From Patella vulgata (lineage: Eukaryota; Mollusca; Gastropoda; Patellidae): a stretch of DNA of 64,000 nucleotides. The translations under genes and the position numbers were made by a program. Shown piece by piece: positions 13,101-28,100 of this stretch. Each line of letters begins with the position of its first letter. Within the stretch, counting starts at the first letter, position 1. The stretch is taken from positions 14,707,501-14,771,500 of the forward strand of contig NC_065886.2 of assembly GCF_932274485.2 (NCBI RefSeq), given 5' to 3'. Below the pieces are notes generated by a model. That model saw only the letters and a program-made list of their open reading frames with translations, was not told the origin of the DNA and searched no databases.

Positions 13101-16100
13101 TAAAACATACAAAGAATGAAAGAAATGGAGTTTTATGGCACATCAGCTCCAACAGGGTTATATTGCTCCAAACATATGGTGAAATATCTGAAACAGGCTA
13201 AATTAAACCACAAAAACATATTTGTACACATAAATAAAAACAAATATCACAAATAATAAAACCAGCGGCTGCCAGGCAGGATACGCCCACATTTTCGAGA
13301 GATGGAGAGAACAAGCTAACAAGAAAGTGATTTTTCCTACAATCAAGGGCCATAATTCAGGAAATTACAATTCGATATGCGCGAATATCGAAAGGAAATG
13401 AGATCTTTGTGTTATAAACTTACATTTCAAGTTTCAACAAAATCAGATAAAAAGTGTGACCTCTATAGGGTCCACAACCTTGATATACCATATTTTTACG
13501 ATAGTTGAGAACGAACGGCGGCCATTTAGTCTGTCAATTTTGGGCCGATTTTCACGAAATTCAAACTCATTTGTCCTTAGGGTGTAACGGTGATATAATA
13601 ATATATTTGTTTAAATCCGATAAAAATTATGACTTCTATAGGGTCAACAAGCTAAAAACGTGATTTTTCGTACAATCAGGGGCCATAATTCAGGAAGTTA
13701 TGGTCCGATATGCGCGAATATCGAAAGGAACCGAGATCTTTGGGTTATAAACCTATATTTCAAGTTTCGTCAAAATCGGATAAGAATTGTGACTTGTAGA
13801 GTGTCCCGGACGGACAGGGGCGACGACAATATACGTCCACATAAAAATGTGGGCGTATAAAATATTTAAAAACAATATCACAAATCTAGTATGCATATAA
13901 ATATATATAAATATAACACATACAAGACGATTCACATTTAACACTGTATTCGTGAACTCAGAGAATAGCATATTATCCTAACTAACAAGTATGCAAAAAT
14001 AATTTGGTTAAATAAAAGTAGAAGTTAATTATAAATTGCTTTTATGTGAAATATTCATCAATATTTATAAAAAAAATGAACATTTCTCTGCTAATCTACG
14101 GAAAAATTTGAATTTCTGTCCTCTAGAAACAACTATTAAAAATTTTGTCGGCCATTTCTTCAGGAAAAAAAACCTAATTTAAAAACAAAAAGTACTTAGT
14201 TGTTATTCTCAAAAGCTTTTAGTTCAAAATATCTAAGTTATAAAATTGGGATGGTTCATTTATTGATCAAGACCCCAAATAATTAAAAATCTGATTAGTA
14301 TGGCCTATAAAGATAATTCTGTTTATACAATGTATCCATTTCTAATGTTTAAACAAATGTTCAGATTCAAATAAATTTTTAAATCTATCTAAATAGATTT
14401 TTTGTTTTTTGTTATCCATAAAAACTAATGGAATCTATGAAATATTCAATATTATTAAGTCAATGAAATTAACTTAAAATATTTAAAAACAACCAAAATA
14501 AGGCAAAATGTATTGATATAGAAATTTAAAAGTGTCCACAGAATGGTCCAAAATTAATATTTCAAATGAATGGATGTAAAAATAGTGTTCAATACATGTA
14601 ATACCTTTCACTAGTAAAATCGGCATCTGATTTAGCACAATGATAGCTTTGTTATTAATGACAATAATTTACCTGTGAGGGAATAAGTTTCAACAGTTGT
14701 TTTTGTGTCCAAGCCAAGGTTTCCTGCTCAACACAAGTAGCTTGTGAACCAACTTTATCTCCAGGGTTTTTTAATGCATTAAGACAAGTCTCAAACCAAG
14801 TTGGATATAACATGGCTTTCTGTTTCCATCCAGGTATATAAACCACACTCCCCTTTATTAAAACAAAATGTTTTATTTTAATTTTACAAGATTTCATACA
14901 AAATTATTGGTCAGGAATATATTGTGATGATATATAACATGAACATTTAATGCATTAACCAATAACCCATTCAGATAGCAACACAACACAAATAGTTAAA
15001 ATACTCACCTTGTGTTGTAAATGTGTAATGATATCCATATTTAGAGAGGTTTTCATTACTTCAGATTTTTTTAATGTAGTAAGTACCGAATTACTGTCTG
15101 TCTTTAACTGATCTGATACTTTATAGACATCATGATGTACACTGGAATAACTATTCTCATGATTAACTATCATCTGCTTCAATTTCTCTATTTCTTTATC
15201 ACACTGTAAAATAAACAGCATAATCAAATAATATTCAAACTGTGTTCAGTTTAAAATATTTAAATATTAAAAGTAAAAATGGTAAAATCAAATGGTAAAA
15301 ATTTTAAACTAAAAAAGCAGAAATTTTCGATTTCAAAAGCAAAAATGTTAAACTTCAATTCTAAAACCCCAAAATTTTCAATATCACGACTAAAAATAAT
15401 TTCAATTTTAAAACTTAACCAGTGGCTGCCAGGCATGATATGCCCACATTCTGCACGAGATGGATAGAGAACTAGCTAAAAACAAATGAGATTTTTTGTA
15501 CAATCAGGGAGGCAATAATTCAGAAAGTTATGGTCTGAAATGGACAAATATCACACAGAACTGAGATCTTTGAGATATTAAAATATGTTTTAAGTTTCAT
15601 CAAAATCAGGTAAAAATTGTGACCTCTAGAGGGTCCACAACCTTCGTATTACATACTTTTACACAATTTGCGTACAAAGAGAGGCCATTTTGTTGGATAG
15701 TTTCATTTCAATTTTCTCAAAATTCGAATTCAACCTTCATTATGGTGGAATGGTGATATATTTAAACGTTTTTTACAATAGGAATAAAAATTGTGACCTC
15801 TAGAGAATCCGCAAGCTAAAAATGCAATTTTTAGAACAATCAGGGGCCATAATCCAGGAAGTTACCTTTGGATATGCGCGATTATCAAAAGGAACTAAAA
15901 TGTGATATATTCACATGTTTTTTTAAAATTGGATATAAATTGTGACCTCTAGAGTGACCACAAGCTAAAAATGTGATTTTACGTACAATCAGGGGCCATA
16001 ATTCAGAAAGTTATGATCCAATGGGTTATAATCATGTATTTCAAGTTTCATCAAAATCGGATCAAAATTGTGATATCTAGAGGGTCCACAACCTTCATAT

Positions 16101-19100
16101 TACATACTTTTAAACAATTTGCGTACAATTTCTGAAATGAGATCTGTAGATATAGTACAGAAGGGAGTGTGATGTGTTTGCTGCTGCTTGAAGAATGCAC
16201 ATCTTAAACACATGATCTTCATTTATCCCTAGAAAACCCCCAAACAAACCCACCCTGCGTCTTATACACCGGAAAATACAGTGAATTAATGACTGATCGC
16301 AATTTAAGGATTTCCTCAAATTTAGCGTAAAACATTAGGACTGTGAGAGGATGAAACCTATTGATTTTCAAATTTGGTGTGAAGGATTGGGATTGGAGAA
16401 ATTGAACCTTATTGATTTTCAGTCTATTCTAGACCTGAATTAATATAACCATACTAGACACAGTTTATTCATGTAGTAGTGGATATCACAAGTTAAAACC
16501 TACCTGATCACTAGTCAAGTCAACAGAGATAACTTTCAGTCTGGAGGAACTTTTGGAAAATTTCGCGAGACCTGATTTTTGCCACGATAATTGACTGTAC
16601 TTCTGTTGTTCTGTACGATCTAAATTATTTACATTTCTGAAATTGAAGACAAGGCAATATTCTGTATCAAGTACATATAGTAAAAAAAACTGAGACCTGA
16701 TTTTTGCCACGATAATTGACTGTACTTCTGTTGTTCTGTACGATCTAAATTATTTACATAAGAGTATCAAGAGAGAGAGAGAGAGAGAGAGAGAGATGGG
16801 GTTTAACATCCCCTCAACACAAACTAGGTCATTTCGGGACTAACATATGGTTCAAGTTGACTGCATCAAGTCATAATAACATATCAGGAGCCCCATTCAG
16901 TGGGTAGCACTGGCTTACTTTCACCAACCAGAATGTGGCAGGTTTGATACTAGTGTGTTGGCTAAGATATTCCAGCCAGGGGTGACATCAATATACTCCC
17001 ATATGCATGTATAAAAAGATCTAATGTTTTATGGGCCCCTAGATGGTTAATGTGAATGGAAAGACTGATGGACAGGAGGGATAGAAATATATCACCATTG
17101 CGAAAGGTAGGCATATGGGACAATGGTACTTACTTTTGATGTTTAGCAAGGCTGGAGTCTAATGATGATGAATCTATCAGTTTACTGGCAGATAGTGCCT
17201 GATTAATCTGACTTAATTTCTTATTATCTCCCTTTCCTAGACCAACAGCTATAAAATGACACCCATCTTCAATACTTGTGTCAGAAATGATATTCTCCTA
17301 GAACAGAAGAATTTAATTTTAAAAGAGCATAATGACAAACTACATTATTTAAAGTATTGTTCAATTTCGAAGTCTCTTCATGGATACAGGGCCATACATA
17401 GAGTTTTAATAAAACTGCTGAAATGTATAAATTACAAATACTAGAATTAATCAAAATTGTTTCTCTGTATATGTGGAAAAAGATTTAAGATTTAACATGT
17501 CAAAAAACATGTCGACTTTGATATTTGTGATAGTTGAATGGTTGACACATGTAATATTGTGATAGTTGAAAGGTTGACACATGTAATATTGTGATATCTG
17601 AAAGGATGACACATGTATTTTGTGATATTTGAAAGGTTGACACATGTAATATTGACATCATAAAGACAGTAAAGTGAAGACATTAATTATCCATGTTTCC
17701 CTTCAATATGGCAAGTTATTTCTTTATCTGTATCTGTTTTTTGTGCTACTCTCATTTTACCTTACACTATCAATCCTTTGCATAATTAGAGATGGGTATA
17801 GACTTTAATACACAATAAAGTGCCTTGATCCAACCAGTATTCTGTGACTCATTGAGTAAGACTTTGGCTCGCTAACCAGGAGGTCCTGTGTTCAATAGGA
17901 TTTTCTGGCATGGCTTCCCCTGGTGCAGGACGGAGGGTCTGGTAAGGGTCAACGTATAGTAATTCTGATAGGACAAAAAAACGACATCCTGTCTACACAT
18001 TGGCATGCATGAAAAAGATCCCTTGGCAGTTGGAATTCAGTATAAGAGTAGGTCTTAGCACTGCTGTCTGGGCAACATTTCCCTCAAACCACACTGTATG
18101 GCATATGCCTGTCTTCATTAGCCCAGTTGGAGCAGAACAGTAGGACGTTAAACCTTATTTCATTTCATTTACCTATCCAGAGCATTCACTTTAAAACTCT
18201 GTTAATGGGCCATTTTTAAAATTAATTTGTTTAACTGTAAGCAAGATAATTTTTTCAGAGCATAATCCCAATTTTTATATATATATATATCTTTAAGTAG
18301 TTAGTGTGTATTAAGTTTAAATTCTATGAACTTACAATTTTACTGTATGTAAAATGATTGACAGGCAAGTTCTCAAGACAGACGGGAGCCACGGTGGCTA
18401 AGTGGGTAAGACGCTGGCTTGCTAGTCTGGAGGTCGCGTGTTTGATCCATGCATTGGCCGAGAAAGTTCATTGGGATTTTCTGGTGTGGTTTCCCATTGT
18501 CAGAGGGCCTGACAAGGACAGCTATCTAGTCATTTAGATGGGACAAAAAACAGAGGACCTGTGTATACATTGGTGTGCACGTAAAAGATCTCTTGGCGTA
18601 TGGAATTCGATATAAGAGTAGGTCTTAATACTGCTGTCTTGGCAACATTTCTCTCAAACCATCTTCATTAGCTCAGTTGGAGCAGAACAGTAGGATGTTA
18701 AATCCCATATCATTTCAGGCAAGTTCTGAAACAAGGGTCCTATAAATCCCATTCATAGTTCAGCATATGTTGTTGGTGATGAAATTATGTAGACGTATGA
18801 CATCTCCATCATAATATAATAACTTACCTCTGGTTTAGCATATGTTGTTGGTGATGAAGTGGTGAAATTATGCAGACGTATGACATCTCCATCATAATGA
18901 TTACTGAATGAAGGGTACAGACAATCAGTCACGTAGGGAAATTTTATATTTTCTGCACGCTGCCGAATATAGAAATTACAACTAATATATAATTGAAATT
19001 ATAAAATATTGTCTTTGATTTAACTACATAGTTTTCCATAAAATATTTAACAGATTTGCAAAGTTTAGTTTTAGTTAAAGGGCACATAGCTCTATTTTTT

Positions 19101-22100
19101 GTAAAAGACGAAAATGAATCTAAAAGCATATATTAATTTAATCATGATTTACATCCCTTTTACCTGTTTCGACATTCAAGATGGGGTATATCCGTTAGTA
19201 TTTGAGGTATCAAGGACTAAAGAACACACTGATGCCTTCAAAATGACATAATAAAATTCTTGTGATGGTTTCCGGAAACCTCCAATAATTACAGAGGCCT
19301 ACCAATTTTCCCCAAATATGAATAGTTCTCTCAAAGCAGTTCTAGTTTGTGTTTTTAATTTCGAATATTATGAATAATACTGAGATAGAGTTTTAGCTCC
19401 TTTAACTAGCACCAGTGTTCTATGGACCAGGAACTGACTATATAATGTCATCGAATCCTTCTTGGAATTGTGACAGCATAACAAAATTGAAGTTTCATGA
19501 AATGGTGGAGCCTTAGGTGTTTTTCGAAGAAGGTCGCCCTAGCGAACAAGAATAACAACAAGATGAGAAACAGTTGGAGACCAGATCCTGGACCTATTAA
19601 GTCTTGAATGGGTTCATCAGATGTGTATATCTAAGATGATTAGTGGTTGGGCTCCAGTCCCTGGACCTATAAAGTCTTGAATTGGGTTGATCAGATGTGT
19701 ATATCTAAGATGATTAGTGATTGGTCTCCAGTCCCTGGACCTATAAAGTCTTGAATTGGGTTCATCAGATGTGTATATCTAAGATGATTAGTGGTTGGGC
19801 TCCAGTCCCTGGACCTATAAAGTCTTGAATTGGGTTGATCAGATGTGTATATCTAAGATGATTAGTGATTGGGCTCCAGTCCCTGGACCTATAAAGTCTT
19901 GAATTGGGTTCATCAGATGCGTGTTTATCAAGTAAAATATATCTAGGCAGCTGAAGTTACCTTTATACCATTGACAGTAAAATATATATTTAATTCTTGT
20001 TGTGGAACGAGGAATCCATCTTCATCAAATCTTGCCTTGGTTACATCTATACCACACCCAACAACACTATTTACACCATAGTTTATTATAGGACTTGACA
20101 ATCCACTTCCTGCTTCTTTGTATATTCTTTAATATATGTACAATAAATATAGTTTCAAACAAAATCAAAAGGTGCATAAGAATTACTTAAATCCATGCTT
20201 TCAATCCTGGAGAATACGGACCCACCAGCGCTTCCTATCCCGAAGTTTACGGAGGAATCAGAGCTTCCCTTCCTGGAGTATAAGGGAGAGAGAGAAATGG
20301 GTTTTAATGTCCACTTGACACAAACTAGGTCATTTCAGGACTAACATGGTTTAATTTTATTTCAATAATTCGCTTGCACGTAGGGGTCTTTAATAGTGGG
20401 AGGAAACAGGAGCACCCGGTGAAAACCCACGAGGTAGGACAAATGACTCTAGTCCTTGTCACGTACAACAAGGGAATCAAAACCATGCCAGTTGACTCAA
20501 TGACAGACATTATCATACAGCGCACACATGCTAACCAGTCGGTCATCCAAATTCCCTGGAGTATAAGGACCCATCAGTGTGTCCTATCCTTGAGTCACAG
20601 ACAGTACAGTGCTTCAATCCTGGAATCTACGGACCCAACAGTGCTTCCCATCCTGGAGTATAAAGACCCATCAGTGCTTAACATCCTGGAGTCTACTAAA
20701 GATAAGCACTTCACATCCTGGAATCTACGGACCCAACAGTGCTTCCCATCCTGGAGTATAAGGACCCATCAGTGCTTCACATTCTGGAGTCAACAGACCC
20801 AACAGTGCTTCCTATCCTGCAGTCTATGTAAGAACCCATCTGTGTTTCTCATCCTGGAATCTATTGACCCTTAATTACGAGCTCCATGAATTAAAAGGGG
20901 TCAGCGAGGAAAGGGTAACAGTAAAATTCAGTATGAAACTGTTGGTATTTGGACAAATATTTGGACACACTTATAGTTCACCTTGCAATGGGTTGATGTA
21001 CCTAAAGCCCCAAACATGGGAAATCCGACCAAAGAGAGTAAATACCAACATCAGGATCAAGCCCATGACTTTCGTGTAAGTGAACCTGAGAGATAGTGAC
21101 AGATATTCTACAAATGATAAAAGATCACATAAAATGATACTAACTTGCCATTATCAGCATGGAGACCTATTGAATAGGTATCCCATCCAACCATACGATT
21201 AAAGGGCTGGACAGCTGGACCTAGTCCTATAGACAGGTGTTTATGTTGTTCTAGTCTAATAACAGTTGCCTCAAAATATGGCAGATGTTTACTAATGGGC
21301 GTCTTAGATATAAATGAAGAATATCCCGTTTCACCCTTCCTTAAACAGAAATAGTAAAAAAAAAAAAACATTAGTATTTTTGGTTGCCGTACTAATAGTT
21401 CAACAATTTTGTTCTTAGTTTTTTCTAATGATTCAGGATATTTTTGGTTGCTGTGGAAATAGTAGAAGAAAAATATATTATCGTAAAAATTCACGCATTA
21501 ACACAATCACGTAACTAACAGAATAGGCTTACCGGTAATTTATAAGACCTGTTTGTCAGGCGTTTCTTTCAAAGATTTGTAAGTGTGTTTATGGATAAGG
21601 CAATGTAAATTATCTTTTGAGTCTTTGACAATTATTGGAAACTGAACGGCATTATTATTAAGGATATATTTTGTCGTCTATTGAAAGATTATAAAAAAGC
21701 ACTTTCTACGCTGCATTTATGTGTTAAACTGCACAAAGTTTAACAGATTAATGGTATAGCTTATGCCTTTTGTGTTGTTACTGGAATCGATAAAGCTAAT
21801 GTTTTATTGTTTGGTAGAGTCTATTAATATTATTTTTCCTTCTTATTTTGAGTTGGCCTATTTTTAATAATTGTAAATTCATCGGCCAGTATATCAAATA
21901 TACACAAAATATCACATATGGAAAACACATATTATACAACCAACATATACAGGATAAATACATAAGGAATATTGTCGTTCGTATAGGTCTGGACAGTGTG
22001 TGATCCATGTGTTATGCTGGATTACAGGTAAATTTTACCTCCATGTTATATAGGGGAATATCAATTTTTCCCGAATTCCGGGATCAGAGAAGTTGGGTAC

Positions 22101-25100
22101 GCATGCTTTATATATGGCAACATGTTATATGCAGGATTTTATGCTAAATTTTCTAATGATTCAGGATATTTTTAACTCCTAAAAAATTCATATCATATCA
22201 AATTCATAGTTAAACATACATTATGCAAGAGCTAAATCTGCCTATTGCAGGTCTTTCTTTAGACCTGAAATGTTAACTAAATTAATAATTAGACATTAAT
22301 TAACTTATCCAGACCATAATTAACTTTTGATGTCATCGCTAGCCTGCGATATTTACCATCTTAGGATCAGATTTGCTGCTTAACTTTCATTCATGATTTA
22401 ATCATGAAATGGTTAATCGAGATTATGATTTTATCATACCGACTTTAGTAATGACGATCGAGGCTAGGCCGAAAATTCAATCACCAAATTCTTGTTAACT
22501 GTTATAGTGAGAACTGCCAGCTCTTTATATAATCTCCCATTTAATTCTTGAATTTGTTACTGCATTATTAAGGATTATAGCATGGCTTCCATTTCAGTCA
22601 TATTGATCAGTTTTAACTGACTGACAGTGAAATGGACCAAAAGGAGAATTTACCAGTTGATCATTATGAATTAAAACTTAAACTTCAAAACACAATAAAT
22701 ATCGTTCACTTTAGTTTCTATGTGTAAATACAAATAGCAATATAAATAAAATGCTAAATTTGCCATGTTCATTGGCATGAACGTACAGATCTATTTTACT
22801 GGAAGGGGGGTGGTGCTATATAATTTTTGACAGAAAAATATGGCGGGAGCTCCTGAAAAATGAACCTACATATATACATATATAACTGCACTATAACGAA
22901 AAGTAGCGCCAAGCAGAGCAAATCTTCTAGAGCTGCAGTTTGAGAACTAGAAACCCTGCATCAACATCAGAATTGAGTGATTTTCTGAAACTCTGAACTC
23001 CAACTGAGAATTGCATCGCCCAACACAATGGTCAGTAAAAAATCCGGACTTTCAGCACTTTATTTTGTGAATCATTTTCACACTCCACTAAAATTTTATT
23101 CTTCATCATATAGCCAGTGCCCGAAAAATTTGATAATCGCTTGAAAACAACTGTTGATAAATGGCTTGTACACCTGTGTTCTTTGATTAAAATATCCTGC
23201 TGATTTAAAGCACAGGTAAACAAGGTAAGTCAACATTTGATCCATATTTTGTAGGGAAAGTCCTGGTATATAAATTCCTGTTTGTTTACAGTTTTGACCA
23301 ATCCTCCAGAAAATGGACGAAAAAAAATGGAAATCCCAGGATAGTTCAGATATTTTGAACTACCAGGAATCAGGTTTGATAAGGTTGTTGGTCAACTCAA
23401 CCACACATGGTTTAAGATTTAAGATACATGTTGAACATAAAACACTTTACCTGTATCTTAAAGTTCCATCGTCAGCAAGCGAATAATTCAAACATCTTCC
23501 CATCGTTAACTTATCTAAATTTTGTTCAAGTTTTTGCTGAAACAAAAATGATAAAACAAATTAAAATAGATTGAATAAAATAAAAGACAATAATGTGGAA
23601 ATACTCATAAATAGAGTACTGCAAGAACTGCAATTGCTTTTATGGTGCTAGATCGCACTTAAAAGAGTCATCGGGCACCTAAATCTCAAAGGAAAAATGT
23701 TTTTATGTCCAGAACTTTGCAGTGCACATAAGATCACCAGACGGAATTGTATGTACTTGTAGCCAGTGGTTACTACATGACCTTTATGGCAAGTTCACAC
23801 CAATCTGATTAAAATCAAATCATTCATCTTCAGTCGAAAATATAAACCTCCCGTAAAAACGATTTTGAAAATTATCAAAAAATCTCATAATCCCCTCGGA
23901 CTCCAGTGACGTCTCAGTGACTGAATGCACATTCGGAATGTCTATTCCTTGTACAGCCAGGGTGTGTAGTCATTAACGCCTGACTGATTTCTTAATCCCT
24001 AATTAAAACAATTGACTACAGAATAATTTTTGTAATTTATTCTAATTTAAGATCCAGTTTAGAATTTGTATTATAATACAATAACAAAGACAGTCGCTGT
24101 AGCCATATTCTCTGTTTCCTTTTGATCCGAATTAATTAGAGTTAGCCAACAGTAAATCGGTACAATAATTCGCTTTCTATAAAGACAACAAGATGGGTGT
24201 CAAGAGATAATTAATTGTCAGCTTTTATGAAACGAAATGGTTTCGTGGCTGTACTTCTGGATGTGACTGACGTAACAACTGCATTGAATCGTCTTCGTCT
24301 CTGGTCCCAGCACACCAATAGAGATGTTTCTTTATATTTGGAATCCAGAGATCGGTGTTGCCACAGTGTTTTTCTTTTCCAAATGTCATCAATTTTGTTT
24401 TCATATTGCTATCATATCGTAATTACTAGTCTGATACCTGTTTATGGAGTAGGATTCAGACTACAATTGAGCACCTGATATACATGTATTATATTGCTAT
24501 CATATTGTGTAGTCTATATGAAGAAAAGATTAAAATAGTGATACTTGCCTTGGTATGATGGTAATTCATTATTTGTACTTTCTGACCTTTTGAATGTAAT
24601 CCTATCAAGAACACACACCTTTCATCAGAATTGTACGTAAAACTTGTTTTTTTCCCAGCCTATAATAAACAATTATATTACTATTACATTTAATTCAAGT
24701 TTATATTAAACATACATTATGCAAGAGCTAAATCTGTCCATTGCTGGTCTTTCTTTTGGCCTGAAATGTTATCTAAATTATTAATTAGACATTAATTAAC
24801 CTGTCCAGACCATAATCAACTCTAGATGGCATTGCTAGCCTGCGATCGTTAGTGGATTGTGAGCCGATGTACTGCATAACTTTCCTTCACGATTTAATGA
24901 TTAAATGGATAATCGAGACTATGCTGTTTATCGCACTAACATTGGTAATGATGACCAAGGTTGGCCGGAAATTTCAACCACTTAGTTCTCGGTTCATAGT
25001 GAATCAATTTGACTGAAATTTTCAGCAAATTGCCTTTACATTATCTAGTTTTTAACTATTATAGTGAGAACTGCCAACTCGTTATCAAATCTCCCATAAT

Positions 25101-28100
25101 GTATCTTTAATTAATATACAGAGAATAAAAATTCTGCAATGGCTGCAGTTTTGCTTTCATTAACACAAAATAAACTGCTTAGAGAAATTATAATCAGATA
25201 TAATTATCCTCCATTTTGAAATAAACTTCTTAACGTTCACGCGACACAAACTGGTCATTTCGGGACTAACTGAAACAATTAAAACGTAACCTTAGGAATA
25301 AAGTAATTTCTATTGTCATGCTTTGAGCTATACTGTCACAAGACCTACTTCTGATAGTATTGAATCCATCTAAAAGACAGAAAATTGATTTTGCCCCAAA
25401 ACCCAAAATTGTTATTCAATTAAAAAACATTGTTATATCCTCAACAAGAAAAAAACTGTAATCAATATTTACTAGTTGACCATTTTTAAACCATTCAATA
25501 TCTACTGTGTCACCATTTTGAAGAAAGTCTGACTTAAAACCAGAGATGTTCATCCGAATTTCATCATTGTTTTTCCACGTCCCTCCAAAGGCAAGTCCTG
25601 ACCCACTATTATGGTACAAACTGCAAAAGAATTGAAGAAAGTTATTTTATTACTGTACAATATATAAGGTCACACAATCCTTACCAAAAATCTGATCCGA
25701 GAGGCAGGTTTTAATTTTTTATTTTTAGGAATGTATGATTATCAAGTATCATTTATTATTGTCAGCATCATTTATTGGGGTTGCATACTTGATAATTGAG
25801 CCTATGGTATATTTCTCAATTCATTAGAAATTTTTCAGGGTTACCAAATAAAAGATATGCTTACAATCCATCATCGCCATGGTAACCTATAGAATTGGCC
25901 CGCCAACCAGGCTGATCGCCCTCAGTATAATTGCCTCTACCAATACCCAGCGCAATGTTGGCTTTCGCACCTACTTCTAAACATTTAATGGTGATTGTAT
26001 TATGTCGTCTGTCAACTTGTACATTGCTCTTTACCAGAGATCGTGCTGTTGATCCACTCCATTTACTATAAGAAAAGATATTCCAAAATCAGTTGTGGTC
26101 TGCATTCTTTAAGAAAAAAAATCATACATTATCTCCCTTTAGATATTCTGTGAGGAAAAACATTGGAGCAAATAGATGGCTCAGTTATACAATGCATTAG
26201 AAAGGGCACAAGATTATCAGAGCAAAAAACAAGAGGTAAGGCAAGTAACACAATGAATTCTGAATCAAAGATATTACTATAGATCTAAAGAACAGTTGTG
26301 CTTGATGGTAGAGTTGGGTGATTTATATACCAGTATGATGATATATATCACGATATGAAAATCATTACTGTAAGTAATATCGAACAATTTTCAAATATAA
26401 ATAACCAGTATATCACGATATATATCAATATTGTAAGTAATATCAAACAATTTCCAAAATATTGAATGAAGAATATATGTCACAATATATGTCCACATTT
26501 CTTGATAACAATTTTAATAAAAGTCCACTCAACGTAAACTATGTCATTTCGGGACTAACATATGGTTCTGTTTTAATAATTTTTAAATAGGGGTCTTTAG
26601 CAGTGGGAGGAAGCCAGACGACCCAGAGAAAACCCACTGCTTGACCGAAACCACACTGCTTGACCTGATAATCTAAAGCGCATGTTTTAGACCATTCAAC
26701 CAACCAACACCCAGTGAAATGTATAACGTTGACCTTTGAGATGTAATCAAATGGCAGGAATGAAAATAGGATGAAAAACACAGATCCACCTGTGTACAAA
26801 CTGACAGAAAGGTCGTCAATCTTACCCATTACCATAAACATGCACCATTTTGGAATTAATTTCTAAAATGGATTCCCTTTTGGCACTTTCAAAAAATCCA
26901 ACAAGAGCATCGCTAACGCTGCAATATACGTCCACATTCCAGCTTTGATTGATATATGGTACTTTTTAAAATGAAGAGAATGAAATATGAAATTGCTGTA
27001 ATATGATCAGAGGCAAAGAAGGCTAGGCGTCGGGTTTGTTTTGCCAAATATCCAGAAAATACTAACAATAATGTGGGTGTGGCACTGCCCCAGGAGGTCG
27101 GGGCAAGCATCAAAATAAATAGTTGCTGTCCTTATGGTATAAGGAATAAGTATGCAAAGTTCCAAGATGATCCATTCAGAATTGCAGCATGTAGACTATA
27201 AATACAAAAAGTGGGCATGGCTCTGCCCGTTGGGGTTGGATATGGAAACAATATAAATAGGTACCATCCTGTTATTGAAATGACAACATCAATAGTTGCC
27301 ATCCTTAGGGTATAAGGAATAAGTATACCAAGTTCCAAGATAATCCATTCAGAATTGGGCGTGGCTCTGCCCCGGGGGGTTGGGACATTCACCAAAATCA
27401 ATAGTTGATGCCCTTAGGCTATAAGGAATACAAATGCCAAGTACCAAGTTGATCCATTCAGAATTCCGGCCTGTAAATGATATAAACATAAAAATTGGGC
27501 GTGGATCTGCCCCTGGGGGTCGTGATATGCAGTTGTCGTCTTTGGTTATAAGGAATACATATCCCAAGTTCAAAGACAATCCATAAAGAATCGTGGCCTG
27601 TAGGCAACTCACAGAGACACAAAGAAAAAATGGGTGTCGCTCTGCCCCTGGGGGTTGGGCAATCACCAAAAAACAATTGGGGGCATCCTTAGGGAAAAGG
27701 AATAGGTATGCAAAGTTTCAAAAGGAAATGTTAAGAATTGCGGCCTGTAGGCGACACAAAAGGCACACAAAATTTGGGCGTGGCTCTGTCTCAGGGGGTC
27801 GGGCAAGCACCAAAAATAATAGAGGTCAGCCTTAGGGTATAAGGAATAAGTATAAAAAAAGTTTTCAAGATGATCGATTAAGCATTGCAGGCTGTAAGTG
27901 ACATACAGACACACAAAAAGAAAATGGGCGTGGCTCTGTCCCTGGGGGCTGGGCATTCACCACAAACAATAATGTGGACGTATAAAAATGAATTTGATTA
28001 CAAAAGTTTTTTTTTAAGTAAGAAATACAGATAGTCATTAAAAAAGAAAAATGTACATATTTGAGTAATAAACAGAATGAAAACAAGCCAACAGTGAGGC

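Noticed and set aside
20374-20874. 166-codon open frame with PSVLPILEY-like repeats
   Set aside because: It spans a SINE and a minisatellite. The periodicity is that of the 30-bp array.
24215-24478. 87-codon open frame starting [15 protein letters not shown]
   Set aside because: It lies in an intron with no homology recognised and no second exon.
25416-25472. Stop-terminated tail of the SPRY frame, as if a gene ended here
   Set aside because: A GTAAAT donor after 25473 joins in phase to 24659, and the next exon completes the SPRY domain, so the tail is intron.
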